A DNA stretch of 27,885 nucleotides from assembly GCA_934630975.1 (NCBI GenBank), contig CAKTXH010000027.1:1-27885 (forward strand), in the 5' to 3' direction. Position numbers and translations under genes: made by a program. Source of the stretch: an uncultured Clostridia bacterium. Lineage in GTDB: Bacteria; Bacillota; Clostridia; Christensenellales; Aristaeellaceae. Every line of letters begins with the position of its first letter. Positions within the stretch are counted from its first letter, which is position 1. This document shows, in pieces, positions 16,714-24,907 of the stretch. Under the pieces are notes generated by a model that was not told the origin of the DNA, did not search any database, and saw only the letters and a program-made list of their open reading frames with translations.

Positions 16714-16738
16714 CTGCTCATCAAGAGCAGTTTTTTAT
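16714..16738 (+). terminator. Terminator of the small-peptide transcript
   Basis: CTGCTC (16714-16719) pairs with GAGCAG (16725-16730) around ATCAA, followed by TTTTTTATTT. It faces the plus strand and overlaps the last codon of the convergent transketolase gene. Confidence 0.75.
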
Positions 16739-17679
16739 TTCCGAACGAATTCCTCGGCGACCTCGACGATATGATCCGCGCAGAGGCCGAACTGGCGCAG
16801 CACTTCCCACGCCGGGCCGGAATGGCCGAATTCGTCGTTCACGCCGATGCGGCGCATCGCCGTCGGGCACTTCTCCGCAAGCACGCCCGCAACGGCCTCG
16901 CCCAGACCGCCGATGATGCTGTGCTCTTCGCAGGTGATCACCTTACCACATTCCTTCGCCGCCTTGACGACGATCTCCTCATCCAGCGGCTTGATGGTGC
17001 AGATATTGATCACGCGGGCGTGGATGCCCTTTTCCGCCAGCGTCCCCGCCGCAATCAGCGCCTCGTTAACCATCAGGCCGGTCGCGATAATCGCCACATC
17101 GTCGCCCTCCGTCAACTGCTCGCCCTTGCCGATTTCAAAATGATACTTTTCCTCATCGTGGAACACCGGGATCGCCAGACGGCCAAAGCGCAGGTACACC
17201 GGGCCGTTGTAGGCGTAGGCCGCCTTGACCGCCGCGCGGGCTTCCACATCGTCCGCCGGGCAGAGCACGACCATGCCGGGGATGGAGCGCATCAGCGCGA
17301 AATCCTCGCAGCACTGGTGGGAAGCGCCGTCCTCGCCGACGGAAATGCCGCCGTGCGTCGCGCCGATTTTCACGTTCAGGTGGGGATAGCCGACGGAGTT
17401 GCGCACCTGCTCGAACGCGCGCCCCGCCGCGAACATCGCAAACGAGGAAGCGAACGGAACCAGCCCCATCGTGGACAGACCCGCCGCAACGGCGACCATG
17501 TTCGCCTCCGCAATGCCGCAGTCAAAATGACGATCCGGGAAAACCTTGCGGAACATGCCCGTCTTCGTAGCGGCGGCGAGGTCGGCGTCCAGCACGACGA
17601 GGTTGCTATGTTCGCTGCCCAGCTCGACCAGCGCCTTGCCATAGCTCTCGCGGGTCGCGATCTTCTTCACTTCGCTCAT
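16735..17679 (-). CDS. Transketolase, C-terminal (pyrimidine-binding and C) subunit
   Basis: A 314-residue protein carrying the second half of transketolase. The catalytic Glu that activates thiamine diphosphate is in ISVGEDGASHQ, and the C-terminal Rossmann-like domain includes ITCEEHSIIGGLGEAVA. With the adjacent N-terminal subunit it transfers two-carbon units between sugar phosphates in the non-oxidative pentose phosphate pathway. Split forms like this are common in Clostridia and archaea. The ATG at 17679 is preferred over a GTG at 17685, because GGAGGC ends two bases before the GTG but at a normal distance from the ATG. The stop of the upstream gene overlaps the GTG. Confidence 0.92.
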   Translation of the reverse strand: MSEVKKIATRESYGKALVELGSEHSNLVVLDADLAAATKTGMFRKVFPDRHFDCGIAEANMVAVAAGLSTMGLVPFASSFAMFAAGRAFEQVRNSVGYPHLNVKIGATHGGISVGEDGASHQCCEDFALMRSIPGMVVLCPADDVEARAAVKAAYAYNGPVYLRFGRLAIPVFHDEEKYHFEIGKGEQLTEGDDVAIIATGLMVNEALIAAGTLAEKGIHARVINICTIKPLDEEIVVKAAKECGKVITCEEHSIIGGLGEAVAGVLAEKCPTAMRRIGVNDEFGHSGPAWEVLRQFGLCADHIVEVAEEFVRK

Positions 17680-17681
17680 GT

Positions 17682-18524
17682 TCACGCCTCCAATTCCGCC
17701 ATCGCGGCGCGCAGCTCGCTCATGGCCACTTCATATTCCGCATCGTTGGGCGCTTTGCCGTGCCAATCGACGTTGTTTTCCATGTAGCTGACGCCCTTGC
17801 CCTTGGTGGTATGCATCAGGATGGCCGTCGGCCTGCCCGTGCAGGCGCGGAACGCGGCAAACGCGTTTTCAATCTGGTCAAAGTCGTGGCCGTCGATGGC
17901 AATGACGTTGAAGCCGAACGCCTCCATCTTCGCATCGACCGGCGCGCTGTTCATGACCTTCTCCGTCGGGCCGTCGATCTGCAAACCGTTCAGGTCGATG
18001 ATCACGCACAGGTTATCCAGCTTATAGTGCGCGGCGAACATGAAGGCTTCCCAAACCTCGCCTTCCTCGATTTCGCCGTCGCCCAGCAGGGTGTAGACGT
18101 TGATATCCTCATTCAGGTATTTCGCGCCCTTGGCCATGCCCGCCGCGCAGGAAACGCCCTGCCCGAGCGAACCGGTGCTCATATCCACGCCCGGCACGAG
18201 ATTCATGTTCGGGTGGCCCTGCAAATAGCTGTCCGCGTGGCGCAGCGTCGGCAGGTCGCTCACCGGGAAGAAGCCGCGGTAGGCCAGCGCGCTGTACAGA
18301 CCCGGCGCGGTATGGCCCTTGGAGAGCACAAAGCGGTCGCGGCTCTCCATCTTTGGCTGTTTGGGGTCAATGCGCAGCTCCTTGTTATACAGATAGGCGA
18401 ACATCTCCGCCGCGGAAAGGCTTCCGCCCGGATGGCCCGCCTTTGCGCCGTGCGTCGATTCGATAATTCCCATGCGGATTTGGCAGGCCGCAATCGCGAG
18501 CTGCTTCTTTTCCTGATTGGTCAT
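17682..18524 (-). CDS. Transketolase, N-terminal (thiamine diphosphate-binding) subunit
   Basis: A 280-residue protein with the pyrophosphate-binding half of transketolase. It shows THGAKAGHPGGSLSAAE at the start, SKGHTAPGLYSALA, and the thiamine diphosphate/Mg2+ motif that begins GDGEIEEGEVWE and ends about 25 residues later in DLNGLQ. The chain ends where full-length enzymes continue into the pyrimidine-binding domain, which is supplied by the next gene. The ATG follows GGGAGGG. It is the first gene of a two-gene operon read from the promoter at 18574-18602. Confidence 0.93.
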   Translation of the reverse strand: MTNQEKKQLAIAACQIRMGIIESTHGAKAGHPGGSLSAAEMFAYLYNKELRIDPKQPKMESRDRFVLSKGHTAPGLYSALAYRGFFPVSDLPTLRHADSYLQGHPNMNLVPGVDMSTGSLGQGVSCAAGMAKGAKYLNEDINVYTLLGDGEIEEGEVWEAFMFAAHYKLDNLCVIIDLNGLQIDGPTEKVMNSAPVDAKMEAFGFNVIAIDGHDFDQIENAFAAFRACTGRPTAILMHTTKGKGVSYMENNVDWHGKAPNDAEYEVAMSELRAAMAELEA

Positions 18525-18573
18525 AATACCCTCCCTGATTCTTGTTCCGCCTGTTTTTTAGACACTGGTTTCT

Positions 18574-18602
18574 ATTTTATTTCATTCCCGGCAAATCGTC
18601 AA
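18574..18602 (-). promoter_or_regulatory. Promoter of the transketolase operon
   Basis: On the minus strand TTGACG (18602-18597), 17 bp, TAAAAT (18579-18574), about 50 bp upstream of the start codon. Confidence 0.8.
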
Positions 18603-18830
18603 GTATCCGCCGCCCGGTATAACAGCCCCAATCGCCTGTTCCCGGCATATTTTCCCCGAAATGCTTTCCACAGCGCAGGCGCTGATTATCCATCCAGAAC
18701 CATGATATAGCTTTGCGCGTTCAGCGTCAAGCGGCATTCGCGTTTTTTCCTGTCACTGACCATACTTTTTGAAAAAAGGAAATTCCCTTTCCGGCCGCGA
18801 ATATACACCCTATCACTTCCCGCTTGGCGG
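18603..18830. other. Intergenic stretch upstream of the phasin-like gene
   Basis: Together with the transketolase promoter this makes a 324 bp gene-free gap. I see no convincing sigma-A promoter facing the phasin-like gene: TATACA at about 18801 and CATACT at about 18762 both lack a good -35 box. The only small structure is CCCGC TT GGCGGG at about 18821-18833, just before the ribosome binding site. The gene may be read by another sigma factor. Confidence 0.4.
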
Positions 18831-18848
18831 GCGAAAGGAGCAATCATC

Positions 18849-19244
18849 ATGGATCAATTAAGCGAAGGGCTTCGCAAGCTGATTTTGGCCGGTATCGGCG
18901 CGGTTGCCGCAACGAAGGAAAAATCCGAAGTGATTCTGGATGAACTGGTGAAAAAGGGCGAGTTGACCGTTGAACAGGGCAAGGTGCTCAACGAGGAACT
19001 CAAGCACGATATCAAGGACGCGATTCGCGAAAACGTCACCCTGCACGTCGTCACGCCGGAAGAAACCGAGGACGACGAGGAGGAAGCCGACGAAGAAGAG
19101 ACCGACGACACCGCCGATTTCGTTCTGGATGCGGTGGATACCCTGACCGACGAGCAGCTTGCCGCGCTTAAGGCGCGCATCGCCGAGCGCGAAAAGGACA
19201 GCGCCGACGCGCCGAAAGAAACCGAAGAAAAGACAGAGGAATAA
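18849..19244 (+). CDS. Phasin-like small acidic coiled-coil protein
   Basis: A 131-residue protein. The first 60 residues (LRKLILAGIGAVAATKEKSE, then a predicted helix LDELVKKGELTVEQGKVLNEEL) match the PhaF/phasin-superfamily small proteins found in many Clostridia. An acidic linker of mostly Glu and Asp (about residues 73-92) follows, then a second helix, TLTDEQLAALKARIAERE. In these bacteria the family is not tied to polyhydroxyalkanoate granules; its task is unknown. AAAGGAG lies 7-8 bases before the ATG. It is followed after 3 bp by the UbiB kinase gene, a pairing that suggests they act together. Confidence 0.7.
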   Translation: MDQLSEGLRKLILAGIGAVAATKEKSEVILDELVKKGELTVEQGKVLNEELKHDIKDAIRENVTLHVVTPEETEDDEEEADEEETDDTADFVLDAVDTLTDEQLAALKARIAEREKDSADAPKETEEKTEE

Positions 19245-19247
19245 CCC

Positions 19248-20828
19248 ATGCCCGTACAACATGAAAACCGAACCGAAAACCGCCAGCGCCTGATGGAAAT
19301 CGTGGAGGTCGTCCGCCGTCACGAGATCATCAAGGGGCTGACCCCGGAAAAGCTCTGCGCCATCATCGAGGAGCTGGGGCCGACGTTCATCAAGCTCGGC
19401 CAGATTCTCTCCATGCGGTCGGATATCCTGCCCAGGGAATACTGCGAGGCGCTCAAAAAACTGCGCAGCAGCGTCGCGCCGATGCCCTACGAGCAGGTCG
19501 TTTCCATCGTGGAACGCTCGTATGGCCGCCCGCTGAGCGAGGTCTTCTCCTCCTTTGACGAGCAGGCGCTGGGCAGCGCCTCGATTGCGCAGGCGCACGC
19601 CGCCGTGCTCTGCACGGGCGAAAGCGTCGTCGTCAAGGTGCAGCGCGAGGGCATCCACGACGTGATGAGCCGCGATATCATGCTGCTCAAAAACGCCTGC
19701 AAGATACTCAAATACACGCCCGCCAGCGGCCTGGTCGATTTCAATCAGGTGCTCGATGAAATGTGGGTCGTCGCGCAGGAGGAAATGAATTTCCAGACCG
19801 AAGCGGCCAACCTCGAGCGTTTCCGCGCCCTCAATGCGGATGTGGCGTTCGTCACCTCCCCGATTCTCTACCGCGAATTCACCACGACGCGCGTGCTGGT
19901 GATGGAGCGCATCGACGGCGCTGCCATCGACGACCGCGACGCACTGCTTGCCGGCGGCTACGACCCGGCGGAAATCGGCGCCAAGCTGGCGGATAACTAC
20001 GTTCGGCAGATCATGGAGGACGGGTTCTTCCACGCCGATCCGCATCCAGGCAACCTGCGGGTGCGCGACGGCAAAATCGTCTGGCTGGATATGGGCATGA
20101 TGGGCACGCTGACCGAGCGGGAGCGCAAGCTCGTCGGCCAGGCCGTCAGCGGCGTGGCGCGCGGCGACGTCGGGCTTTGCCGCGACGCGGTGATGGGGCT
20201 GGGCGAATTCCGCGGCAAGGCGGATAAGCGCCAGCTCTACCGCGACATCGAGGATCTGCTGGATCAATACGGCTCGGCCGATCTGGGCAGCATGGATCTG
20301 GCGAAGGTCTTCGAGGATTTGACCGACGTGATGAAGCGCAACGGCATTTCCATGCCGAGCAGCCTGACGATGCTCGCGCGCGGCCTGGCAACCATCGAAG
20401 GCGTCGTCGCCGACCTCAGCCCGGAGATCAACGTGATGAACGTCGTCACCGCGCGGCTGGGCAACCAGCTCTTCCGCGATATCGACTGGCGCGGGGAAAT
20501 CGTCAAGGATGCGCAGGCGGTCTACGCCAGCGCGCACAAATCGCTGGAAATTCCCTCGCTGATGGCCGATATTCTGCGCACCGGGCTGAAAGGCGAAGCC
20601 AACTTGGGCATCGAGCACCACGCGGGCGCCGATATCGCGCGCCTTGCACAGGATATCGTCTTCAAGCTCTGCGCCGCGCTCGTCGCCGCCGCACTGCTCG
20701 TCTGCGGCGCGCTGCTACGCGACGTCGCCCCGCTGGCAGGCAGCCTTTCGTGGTTCTCCGTCGCCTGCTTTGCCCTCAGCGCCGCCCTGCTCGGGTGGGC
20801 GTTCGTGTGGAAGGATCAAAAAAAATAA
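19248..20828 (+). CDS. AarF/UbiB (ABC1/ADCK) atypical kinase-like protein
   Basis: A 526-residue protein. The family hallmark KxGQ motif is in FIKLGQILSMRSDILP (Lys49, Gln52), the alanine-rich loop is in SASIAQAHAA, the VAIK-type Lys is in VVVKVQREG, the catalytic segment is HADPHPGNL near residue 262, and the metal-binding motif is WLDMGMMG (DMG, near 280). The C terminus has two membrane spans, CAALVAAALLVCGALL and WFSVACFALSAALLGWAF. UbiB proteins support ubiquinone synthesis in other bacteria; an anaerobic Clostridium would not make ubiquinone, so lipid handling is a more likely role here. AGAGGAA lies 6 bases before the ATG. It shares a transcript with the phasin-like gene. Confidence 0.9.
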   Translation: MPVQHENRTENRQRLMEIVEVVRRHEIIKGLTPEKLCAIIEELGPTFIKLGQILSMRSDILPREYCEALKKLRSSVAPMPYEQVVSIVERSYGRPLSEVFSSFDEQALGSASIAQAHAAVLCTGESVVVKVQREGIHDVMSRDIMLLKNACKILKYTPASGLVDFNQVLDEMWVVAQEEMNFQTEAANLERFRALNADVAFVTSPILYREFTTTRVLVMERIDGAAIDDRDALLAGGYDPAEIGAKLADNYVRQIMEDGFFHADPHPGNLRVRDGKIVWLDMGMMGTLTERERKLVGQAVSGVARGDVGLCRDAVMGLGEFRGKADKRQLYRDIEDLLDQYGSADLGSMDLAKVFEDLTDVMKRNGISMPSSLTMLARGLATIEGVVADLSPEINVMNVVTARLGNQLFRDIDWRGEIVKDAQAVYASAHKSLEIPSLMADILRTGLKGEANLGIEHHAGADIARLAQDIVFKLCAALVAAALLVCGALLRDVAPLAGSLSWFSVACFALSAALLGWAFVWKDQKK

Positions 20829-20862
20829 CGCGCCGGAGCTTTTTCCGCGCGGCATACAAACG

Positions 20863-20899
20863 CCCATGCCGCTGAAACCGGCATGGGTTTCGTTTTATT
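20863..20899 (+). terminator. Terminator of the phasin-UbiB operon
   Basis: CCCATGCC (20863-20870) pairs with GGCATGGG (20880-20887), followed by TTTCGTTTTATTT. It overlaps the 3' end of the convergent Myb-like gene. Confidence 0.8.
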
Positions 20900-21740
20900 T
20901 GGGTTCTTCCATCATCGCACATTCGACCCGGCTGAGGCTTTGCGCCGCCTGTTCGCAGAAAGCGTTCAGCCCGCTCTGGCGCGCTTCCTCCGGCAGGGCG
21001 ACGTATTCCTTGAGGAGCGTCACCATGCCGCCCGCTTCGCTTTGCAGGCGGCCAAAGCGCTTCTGCTCGTCGTCCAGCGCAATGCGCAGCATATCGCAGC
21101 GCGCGCCGAGCCTGTCCGCTTTGCGCTGTGCGTCGCCGTTACCATCCGGCTGCGCCATCGCCCGCGCCAGCAGATAATCCAGCGATTCAAAGAGCTGCCC
21201 AATCTGCGCGTCGCCGCTCTCCTGCGCGCGGTTTTTGAGCCGCGCCAAGTCCGCGCCGCCTTCCTCCTGCGCGTAGGGGCTGACGAACGCGCGCCCCTGC
21301 TCGCTCAGGCGCTCCATCACGCGGCGGACGACCTCCGGCTTCGTCCGCACGGTGGAGCGGTATTTGTTCTGGTAGCGGAGCATCCGCGTTCTATCCCCGC
21401 CAGCCAGTTGGCGCACACAGGCGCGCACACTCACGCCCTGCGCCTTTGCGGTGAGCACCTGCTCAACCAGCCGCTCGACCTCCTCCTGCGAAAAGGTTTC
21501 AAACGGCGTTGCCCGCGCGCCGTTTTCTCCCTGACCCGTGCGCACCTGCGCGTAATAAAAATTACGGATGCTGTTGGGCTTGCGCCCGAGCTGGCGGCTC
21601 ATGCGCTCAAATACGCTGCGCAGAGACTCGCCGCTCTGCTCCGCCGCCTCGACGCTCTGCTGCAAAGCGTCGATCTCCTGTTTCTGCCAGCCGCCGTGCG
21701 GCCCGCGTATGGGCCGTGCCGCCTGCAAAGTGACCTCCAT
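20895..21740 (-). CDS. Myb/SANT-like DNA-binding protein (RsfA-like)
   Basis: A 281-residue protein. Residues 15-68 look like a Myb/SANT helix-turn-helix (GGWQKQEIDALQQSV followed by LGRKPNSIRNFYYAQVR), as in the RsfA/YlbO regulators of Bacillus sporulation. A second, weaker repeat begins at FSQEEVERLVEQVL and ends near RYQNKYRSTVR. The rest is helical and glutamine/glutamate-rich, probably coiled coil, with no enzyme motif. AAAGGAGGGG lies 9-10 bases before the ATG. The gene stands alone between the UbiB and LCP transcripts. No clear sigma-A promoter is visible upstream, which would fit use of a sporulation sigma factor; that is an inference. It could also be a general nucleoid-type protein. 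Confidence 0.65.
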   Translation of the reverse strand: MEVTLQAARPIRGPHGGWQKQEIDALQQSVEAAEQSGESLRSVFERMSRQLGRKPNSIRNFYYAQVRTGQGENGARATPFETFSQEEVERLVEQVLTAKAQGVSVRACVRQLAGGDRTRMLRYQNKYRSTVRTKPEVVRRVMERLSEQGRAFVSPYAQEEGGADLARLKNRAQESGDAQIGQLFESLDYLLARAMAQPDGNGDAQRKADRLGARCDMLRIALDDEQKRFGRLQSEAGGMVTLLKEYVALPEEARQSGLNAFCEQAAQSLSRVECAMMEEPK

Positions 21741-21911
21741 TCTGCCTGTCCCCTCCTTTTTGTTTTTCGCGCGTCCGCGCAGAGATAGGGTTCACATGGA
21801 TGCAGTATTTTATACGGCACGCGGCTTCACCCGTTCCCCGTCAGGGCCGTCCGTCTCTTCGTTTGTCGCTATCAGTGTATGAACAACCGCGCTCCCGCAT
21901 GACGCGACCCA

Positions 21912-21940
21912 TTGCCTAAGCGGCAAATTTGCGATATAAT
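21912..21940 (+). promoter_or_regulatory. Promoter of the LCP-CapA operon
   Basis: TTGCCT (21912-21917), 17 bp, TATAAT (21935-21940). The leader is about 75 nt. Confidence 0.75.
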
Positions 21941-22022
21941 ATCAAATATATGGGATTCGGGAAGAAAAACCTTGCCCGGCTCGTTTTTGTTTTTAGAAGA
22001 TTTTTCCCCATCGGAGGACAGC

Positions 22023-22880
22023 ATGAAAAAACTGATTGGTCTGCTCGCCCTGCTGACGCTTTCGCTCTTCTGCCTGACGGCGCTGGGCGAAACGAATACG
22101 CAGGTCAAACATTATCTGATGCTCGGCGAGGACGGCTACGCGGATCAAGTGACGGACGACGCGCGGACGGATACCATCGTGCTCGTATCGCTGGATACGA
22201 AATACAACCGCGTCATTCTCACCTCGATTCTGCGCGACAGCAAAATCAACAACCCGCGCGGCAACGAGACGAAAATCAACCTGCTCTATAAAAACCACGG
22301 GTTCGACGGCATCATCTCCTGTCTGGAACACGAGCTGGATATCGAAATCGAGGGCGCGATTCTGGTCAACTTTGAAAACGTAAAGCCGGTCATCGACGCG
22401 CTGGGCGGCGTGGATATCGAGATCGACCAGAACGAATATCTGGCCATCCGCAGTATTCTTCTGGGCAAAGACCCGAACATGCCGGAAGGCCCCGGTCTGG
22501 TGCACATGACCGGGCGCATCGCGCTGGCCTACATGCGCGCGCGCGCAACCGGTTCGGGCGGCGACTTCGCCCGAACCGAGCGCCAGCGGAAGGTCGTCAG
22601 CCAGTTGTTTGACAAATGCCGCAGTCTGTCCCTGCTGGAGCTGGTCGGGCTGTATAACGACGTTTCCTCCGGCATGAAGATGAGCCTTTCGGCGATGGAT
22701 ATCCTCAGCGCGCTTTCGCAGGGCTATACCCTGATGACCTCCGGCGCGGATTTCGTGGAATTCCGCATCCCGCAGGATGGCACGTATTCCTACGGCAAGC
22801 TCGGCACGTCCTCCGTGCTGGACGTGCGCTGGAGCACCAACAAAACCCGCTTTCATGCGCTGCTGGATAACGAGCAGTAA
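22023..22880 (+). CDS. LytR-CpsA-Psr (LCP) family protein, secreted form
   Basis: A 285-residue LCP-domain protein. The family attaches lipid-linked anionic polymers or capsular polysaccharide to peptidoglycan at the outer face of the membrane. Signature residues are in DARTDTIVLVSLD (Arg48, Asp50), LTSILRDS (Arg71, Asp72) and AYMRARATGSGGDFARTERQ (Arg172, Arg184, Arg187). The N terminus MKKLIGLLALLTLSLFCL is a signal peptide or uncleaved anchor, and the usual longer cytoplasmic tail is missing. GGAGG lies 5 bases before the ATG; the upstream in-frame part is the promoter region. It is followed after 16 bp by a CapA-family gene. Confidence 0.9.
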   Translation: MKKLIGLLALLTLSLFCLTALGETNTQVKHYLMLGEDGYADQVTDDARTDTIVLVSLDTKYNRVILTSILRDSKINNPRGNETKINLLYKNHGFDGIISCLEHELDIEIEGAILVNFENVKPVIDALGGVDIEIDQNEYLAIRSILLGKDPNMPEGPGLVHMTGRIALAYMRARATGSGGDFARTERQRKVVSQLFDKCRSLSLLELVGLYNDVSSGMKMSLSAMDILSALSQGYTLMTSGADFVEFRIPQDGTYSYGKLGTSSVLDVRWSTNKTRFHALLDNEQ

Positions 22881-22896
22881 CACAAGGAGCTAAACC

Positions 22897-24060
22897 ATGT
22901 TGAAACACTTTACCGCCGCGCTCGCGGCGCTTTCCCTTCTCCTTCCCCTCCCGGCGCTCGGCGAATCGCTCGATCTCTCCCAGCTCGGCAACATCGAGGA
23001 AGCCGAACAATGGCAGGAACTCGCGTGGTACCAGCGCGGGGACGGCAGCGATTGGCGCAGGCAGGACGACGGTTCCGTCATCGTCACCCTTTCCGCGACG
23101 GGCGACGTGACCATCGGCGGGGATACGCGCAAGAGCGGCAAGAGCATCTTTGATAAACAGCTCGAACAGGAGCCGCTCGGGCTGGATTTCCCGCTCTCCA
23201 ACGTCAAAAGCATTTTCGAGGCCGACGATCTGACGCTCGTTAACTTCGAGGGCACGCTGACCAACACCAAGAGCGCCACGAAAAACACGTATTCCTTCGC
23301 CGCGCCGCCGGAATACGTGCAGGTGCTGACCTCTGCGAGCGTCGAAGCCGTCAGTCTGGAAAACAATCACGTGATGGATCACGGCAAGGCCGGTTATCAG
23401 GATACCTGCGACACGCTGGCCGCCGCGGGCATCACGTACAGCGGCCACCTCGGCGCGTCCACGTTCACGACGGACACGGGCGTGAAGATCGGCATGCTGG
23501 CCTATCAGACCTTCAACGGCAATTACAAAAACATTTACGCTTCCATCGAGGGCGACATCAAGGCGCTGCGCGACGAAGGATGCGCGCTGGTCATCGTCTC
23601 CTACCACTGGGGCGACGAAAAGGATTACGTGCCCAACGAGCGTCAGGTGCCGCTCGGGCGCGCAACCATTGACGCGGGCGCGGATCTGGTCATCGGCCAC
23701 CACAGCCACCGCATGAACCCGATCGAGGTTTACAAGGGCAAATACATCTGCTACTCGCTGGGCAATTTCTCGTTTGCGGGCAACAGCAAGCCGGAGGATA
23801 TGGATACCTACATCTTCCAGCAGCGTTTCCGCGTCTACCCGGATGGCACGGTGGAAAACGCGGATATGCGCATCATCCCCTGCTCGATCTCCTCGCAGGA
23901 GACGGTCAACGACTTCAAGCCCACGCCAAAGGACGCGGACGGCGCGGCGGCGCTGCTTGCGCGGCTGGACACGCTGAACGCCCAGTTCGAAAAAGCCTTC
24001 TCCAAGACCGGCGTGGTCGCCGTTTCGCCGTACTCGACGACGTGGAAATACGCCTACTGA
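22897..24060 (+). CDS. CapA/PgsA-family metallophosphatase-like secreted protein
   Basis: A 387-residue exported protein of the CapA (PGA_cap) family, related to calcineurin-like phosphatases. The metal-site motifs are TLSATGDVTIGG, LTLVNFEGTLT, LENNHVMDHG, VSYHWGDE, VIGHHSHRMNP and CYSLGNFSF, all in the family order. The N terminus MLKHFTAALAALSLLLPLPA is a signal peptide with a likely cut after ALG. Members take part in poly-gamma-glutamate or other capsule assembly; no PgsB or PgsC gene is present here, so its substrate is open. AAGGAG lies 7 bases before the ATG. Being in one operon with an LCP protein points to envelope polymer attachment or trimming. Confidence 0.88.
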   Translation: MLKHFTAALAALSLLLPLPALGESLDLSQLGNIEEAEQWQELAWYQRGDGSDWRRQDDGSVIVTLSATGDVTIGGDTRKSGKSIFDKQLEQEPLGLDFPLSNVKSIFEADDLTLVNFEGTLTNTKSATKNTYSFAAPPEYVQVLTSASVEAVSLENNHVMDHGKAGYQDTCDTLAAAGITYSGHLGASTFTTDTGVKIGMLAYQTFNGNYKNIYASIEGDIKALRDEGCALVIVSYHWGDEKDYVPNERQVPLGRATIDAGADLVIGHHSHRMNPIEVYKGKYICYSLGNFSFAGNSKPEDMDTYIFQQRFRVYPDGTVENADMRIIPCSISSQETVNDFKPTPKDADGAAALLARLDTLNAQFEKAFSKTGVVAVSPYSTTWKYAY

Positions 24061-24072
24061 ACCGCATACAAA

Positions 24073-24131
24073 CAGGCGCGCGATGTACGCTCCCTCCCCG
24101 GGAGAACGCCCATCGCGCGCCTGTTTTTTTA
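24073..24131. terminator. Terminator after the CapA gene
   Basis: CAGGCGCGCGATG (24073-24085) pairs with CATCGCGCGCCTG (24110-24122) over 13 bp, followed by TTTTTTTATAT on the plus strand. The minus strand has only a short TTTG, so it may serve the convergent gene weakly. Confidence 0.9.
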
Positions 24132-24620
24132 TATGCCCATGATCTCGTCCAATGCCGCGCTCAGCGCAGCCGCCGTCTGGCTGTCCTGAACCAGATTGGA
24201 GTCGCCGTCATCCAGCGTGTACAGGATGATGAACGTGCCTTCGCCCATCCGGCTTGTAATATCATCATATTGCTGCATAAAGACATACAGCATGCCGAAT
24301 AGCTGCGCGTCGTCAACGCCCGACCACAGCGTAAACTCCTGAAGGCCCTTTGCGTTTTCGCCGATAATGCCCAGCTTGCCTTCGGACATGTCTATGTTCA
24401 TAAAGATGAACGTACCGTATTCGCCCGTCGTTTCCCGAATCGACTGCAAAAGGCTCGAATACTCCTCGCCACTCGCCGGTATGCTGTAATCGCTGTCCCC
24501 CAAGAAGCTGTCATCCTCCAGCACGAGCTTGACAAACTCATACCCCGGCTCTGCGCTCGCAACCGCCATTGCGAAAATCATCATCCATACCGCCGCAAAT
24601 ACGCATACCCACTTTTTCAT
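24129..24620 (-). CDS. Small secreted protein of unknown function
   Basis: A 163-residue protein. The signal peptide MKKWVCVFAAVWMMIFAMAV is cleaved after ASA, leaving an acidic mature part of about 140 residues without membrane spans or cysteines. I do not recognise the family. A pattern of alternating strands and helices (FIFMNIDMSEGKLGIIG, then FTLWSGVDDAQLFGMLY) suggests a compact alpha/beta domain. The ATG follows GGAAGG. It lies downstream of the two XRE-membrane regulators, in the same direction, with a gap of about 290 bp, and could be one of their targets; that is a guess from position alone. Confidence 0.75.
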   Translation of the reverse strand: MKKWVCVFAAVWMMIFAMAVASAEPGYEFVKLVLEDDSFLGDSDYSIPASGEEYSSLLQSIRETTGEYGTFIFMNIDMSEGKLGIIGENAKGLQEFTLWSGVDDAQLFGMLYVFMQQYDDITSRMGEGTFIILYTLDDGDSNLVQDSQTAAALSAALDEIMGI

Positions 24621-24907
24621 TCTTTTTTCCTTCCTTTCGTCTTTCCCAAAAAACTCGTTCTGCGTTTCATCACGTTCAGCCGTGATTCTCGCCCCTCCTT
24701 TAAGCCGAGCATACCATAGTTCATGGGCAAAATCACGCCATGTTTCTTTTACATCGGATGATAATTCGCCAAAATCATGTCAAATCCACGCTATTTTTGC
24801 GGTTTTTCAGTTCAAACCCCGTATCGCCGCGCCATTTTCAGAAAATTTCGATCAACCTACGTCTTCGCTTCCAAAATCAAAAAATCGCCCTCCGAAGAGA
24901 GCGAATT
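24621..24907. other. AT-rich gap between the secreted-protein gene and the XRE pair
   Basis: No gene is supported. On the minus strand TATGCT at about 24714-24709 could be a -10 box, without a good -35. An AAAGGAGGGG and a 6-bp hairpin ATCACG/CGTGAT (about 24687-24669) lie in the presumed leader of the secreted-protein gene. No terminator is clear after the shorter XRE gene. Confidence 0.35.

Noticed and set aside
18858..20621. A long minus-strand open frame opposite the phasin-like and UbiB genes
   Set aside because: Same reasons; the plus-strand UbiB motifs are unambiguous.
24617..24670. A 17-codon leader peptide just before the secreted-protein gene, ending in an ATGA overlap
   Set aside because: The nearest AAAGGAGGGG is about 20 bases from its ATG, although a 6-bp hairpin could shorten the distance, and the composition (Lys/Arg-rich) comes from the next gene's ribosome binding site.
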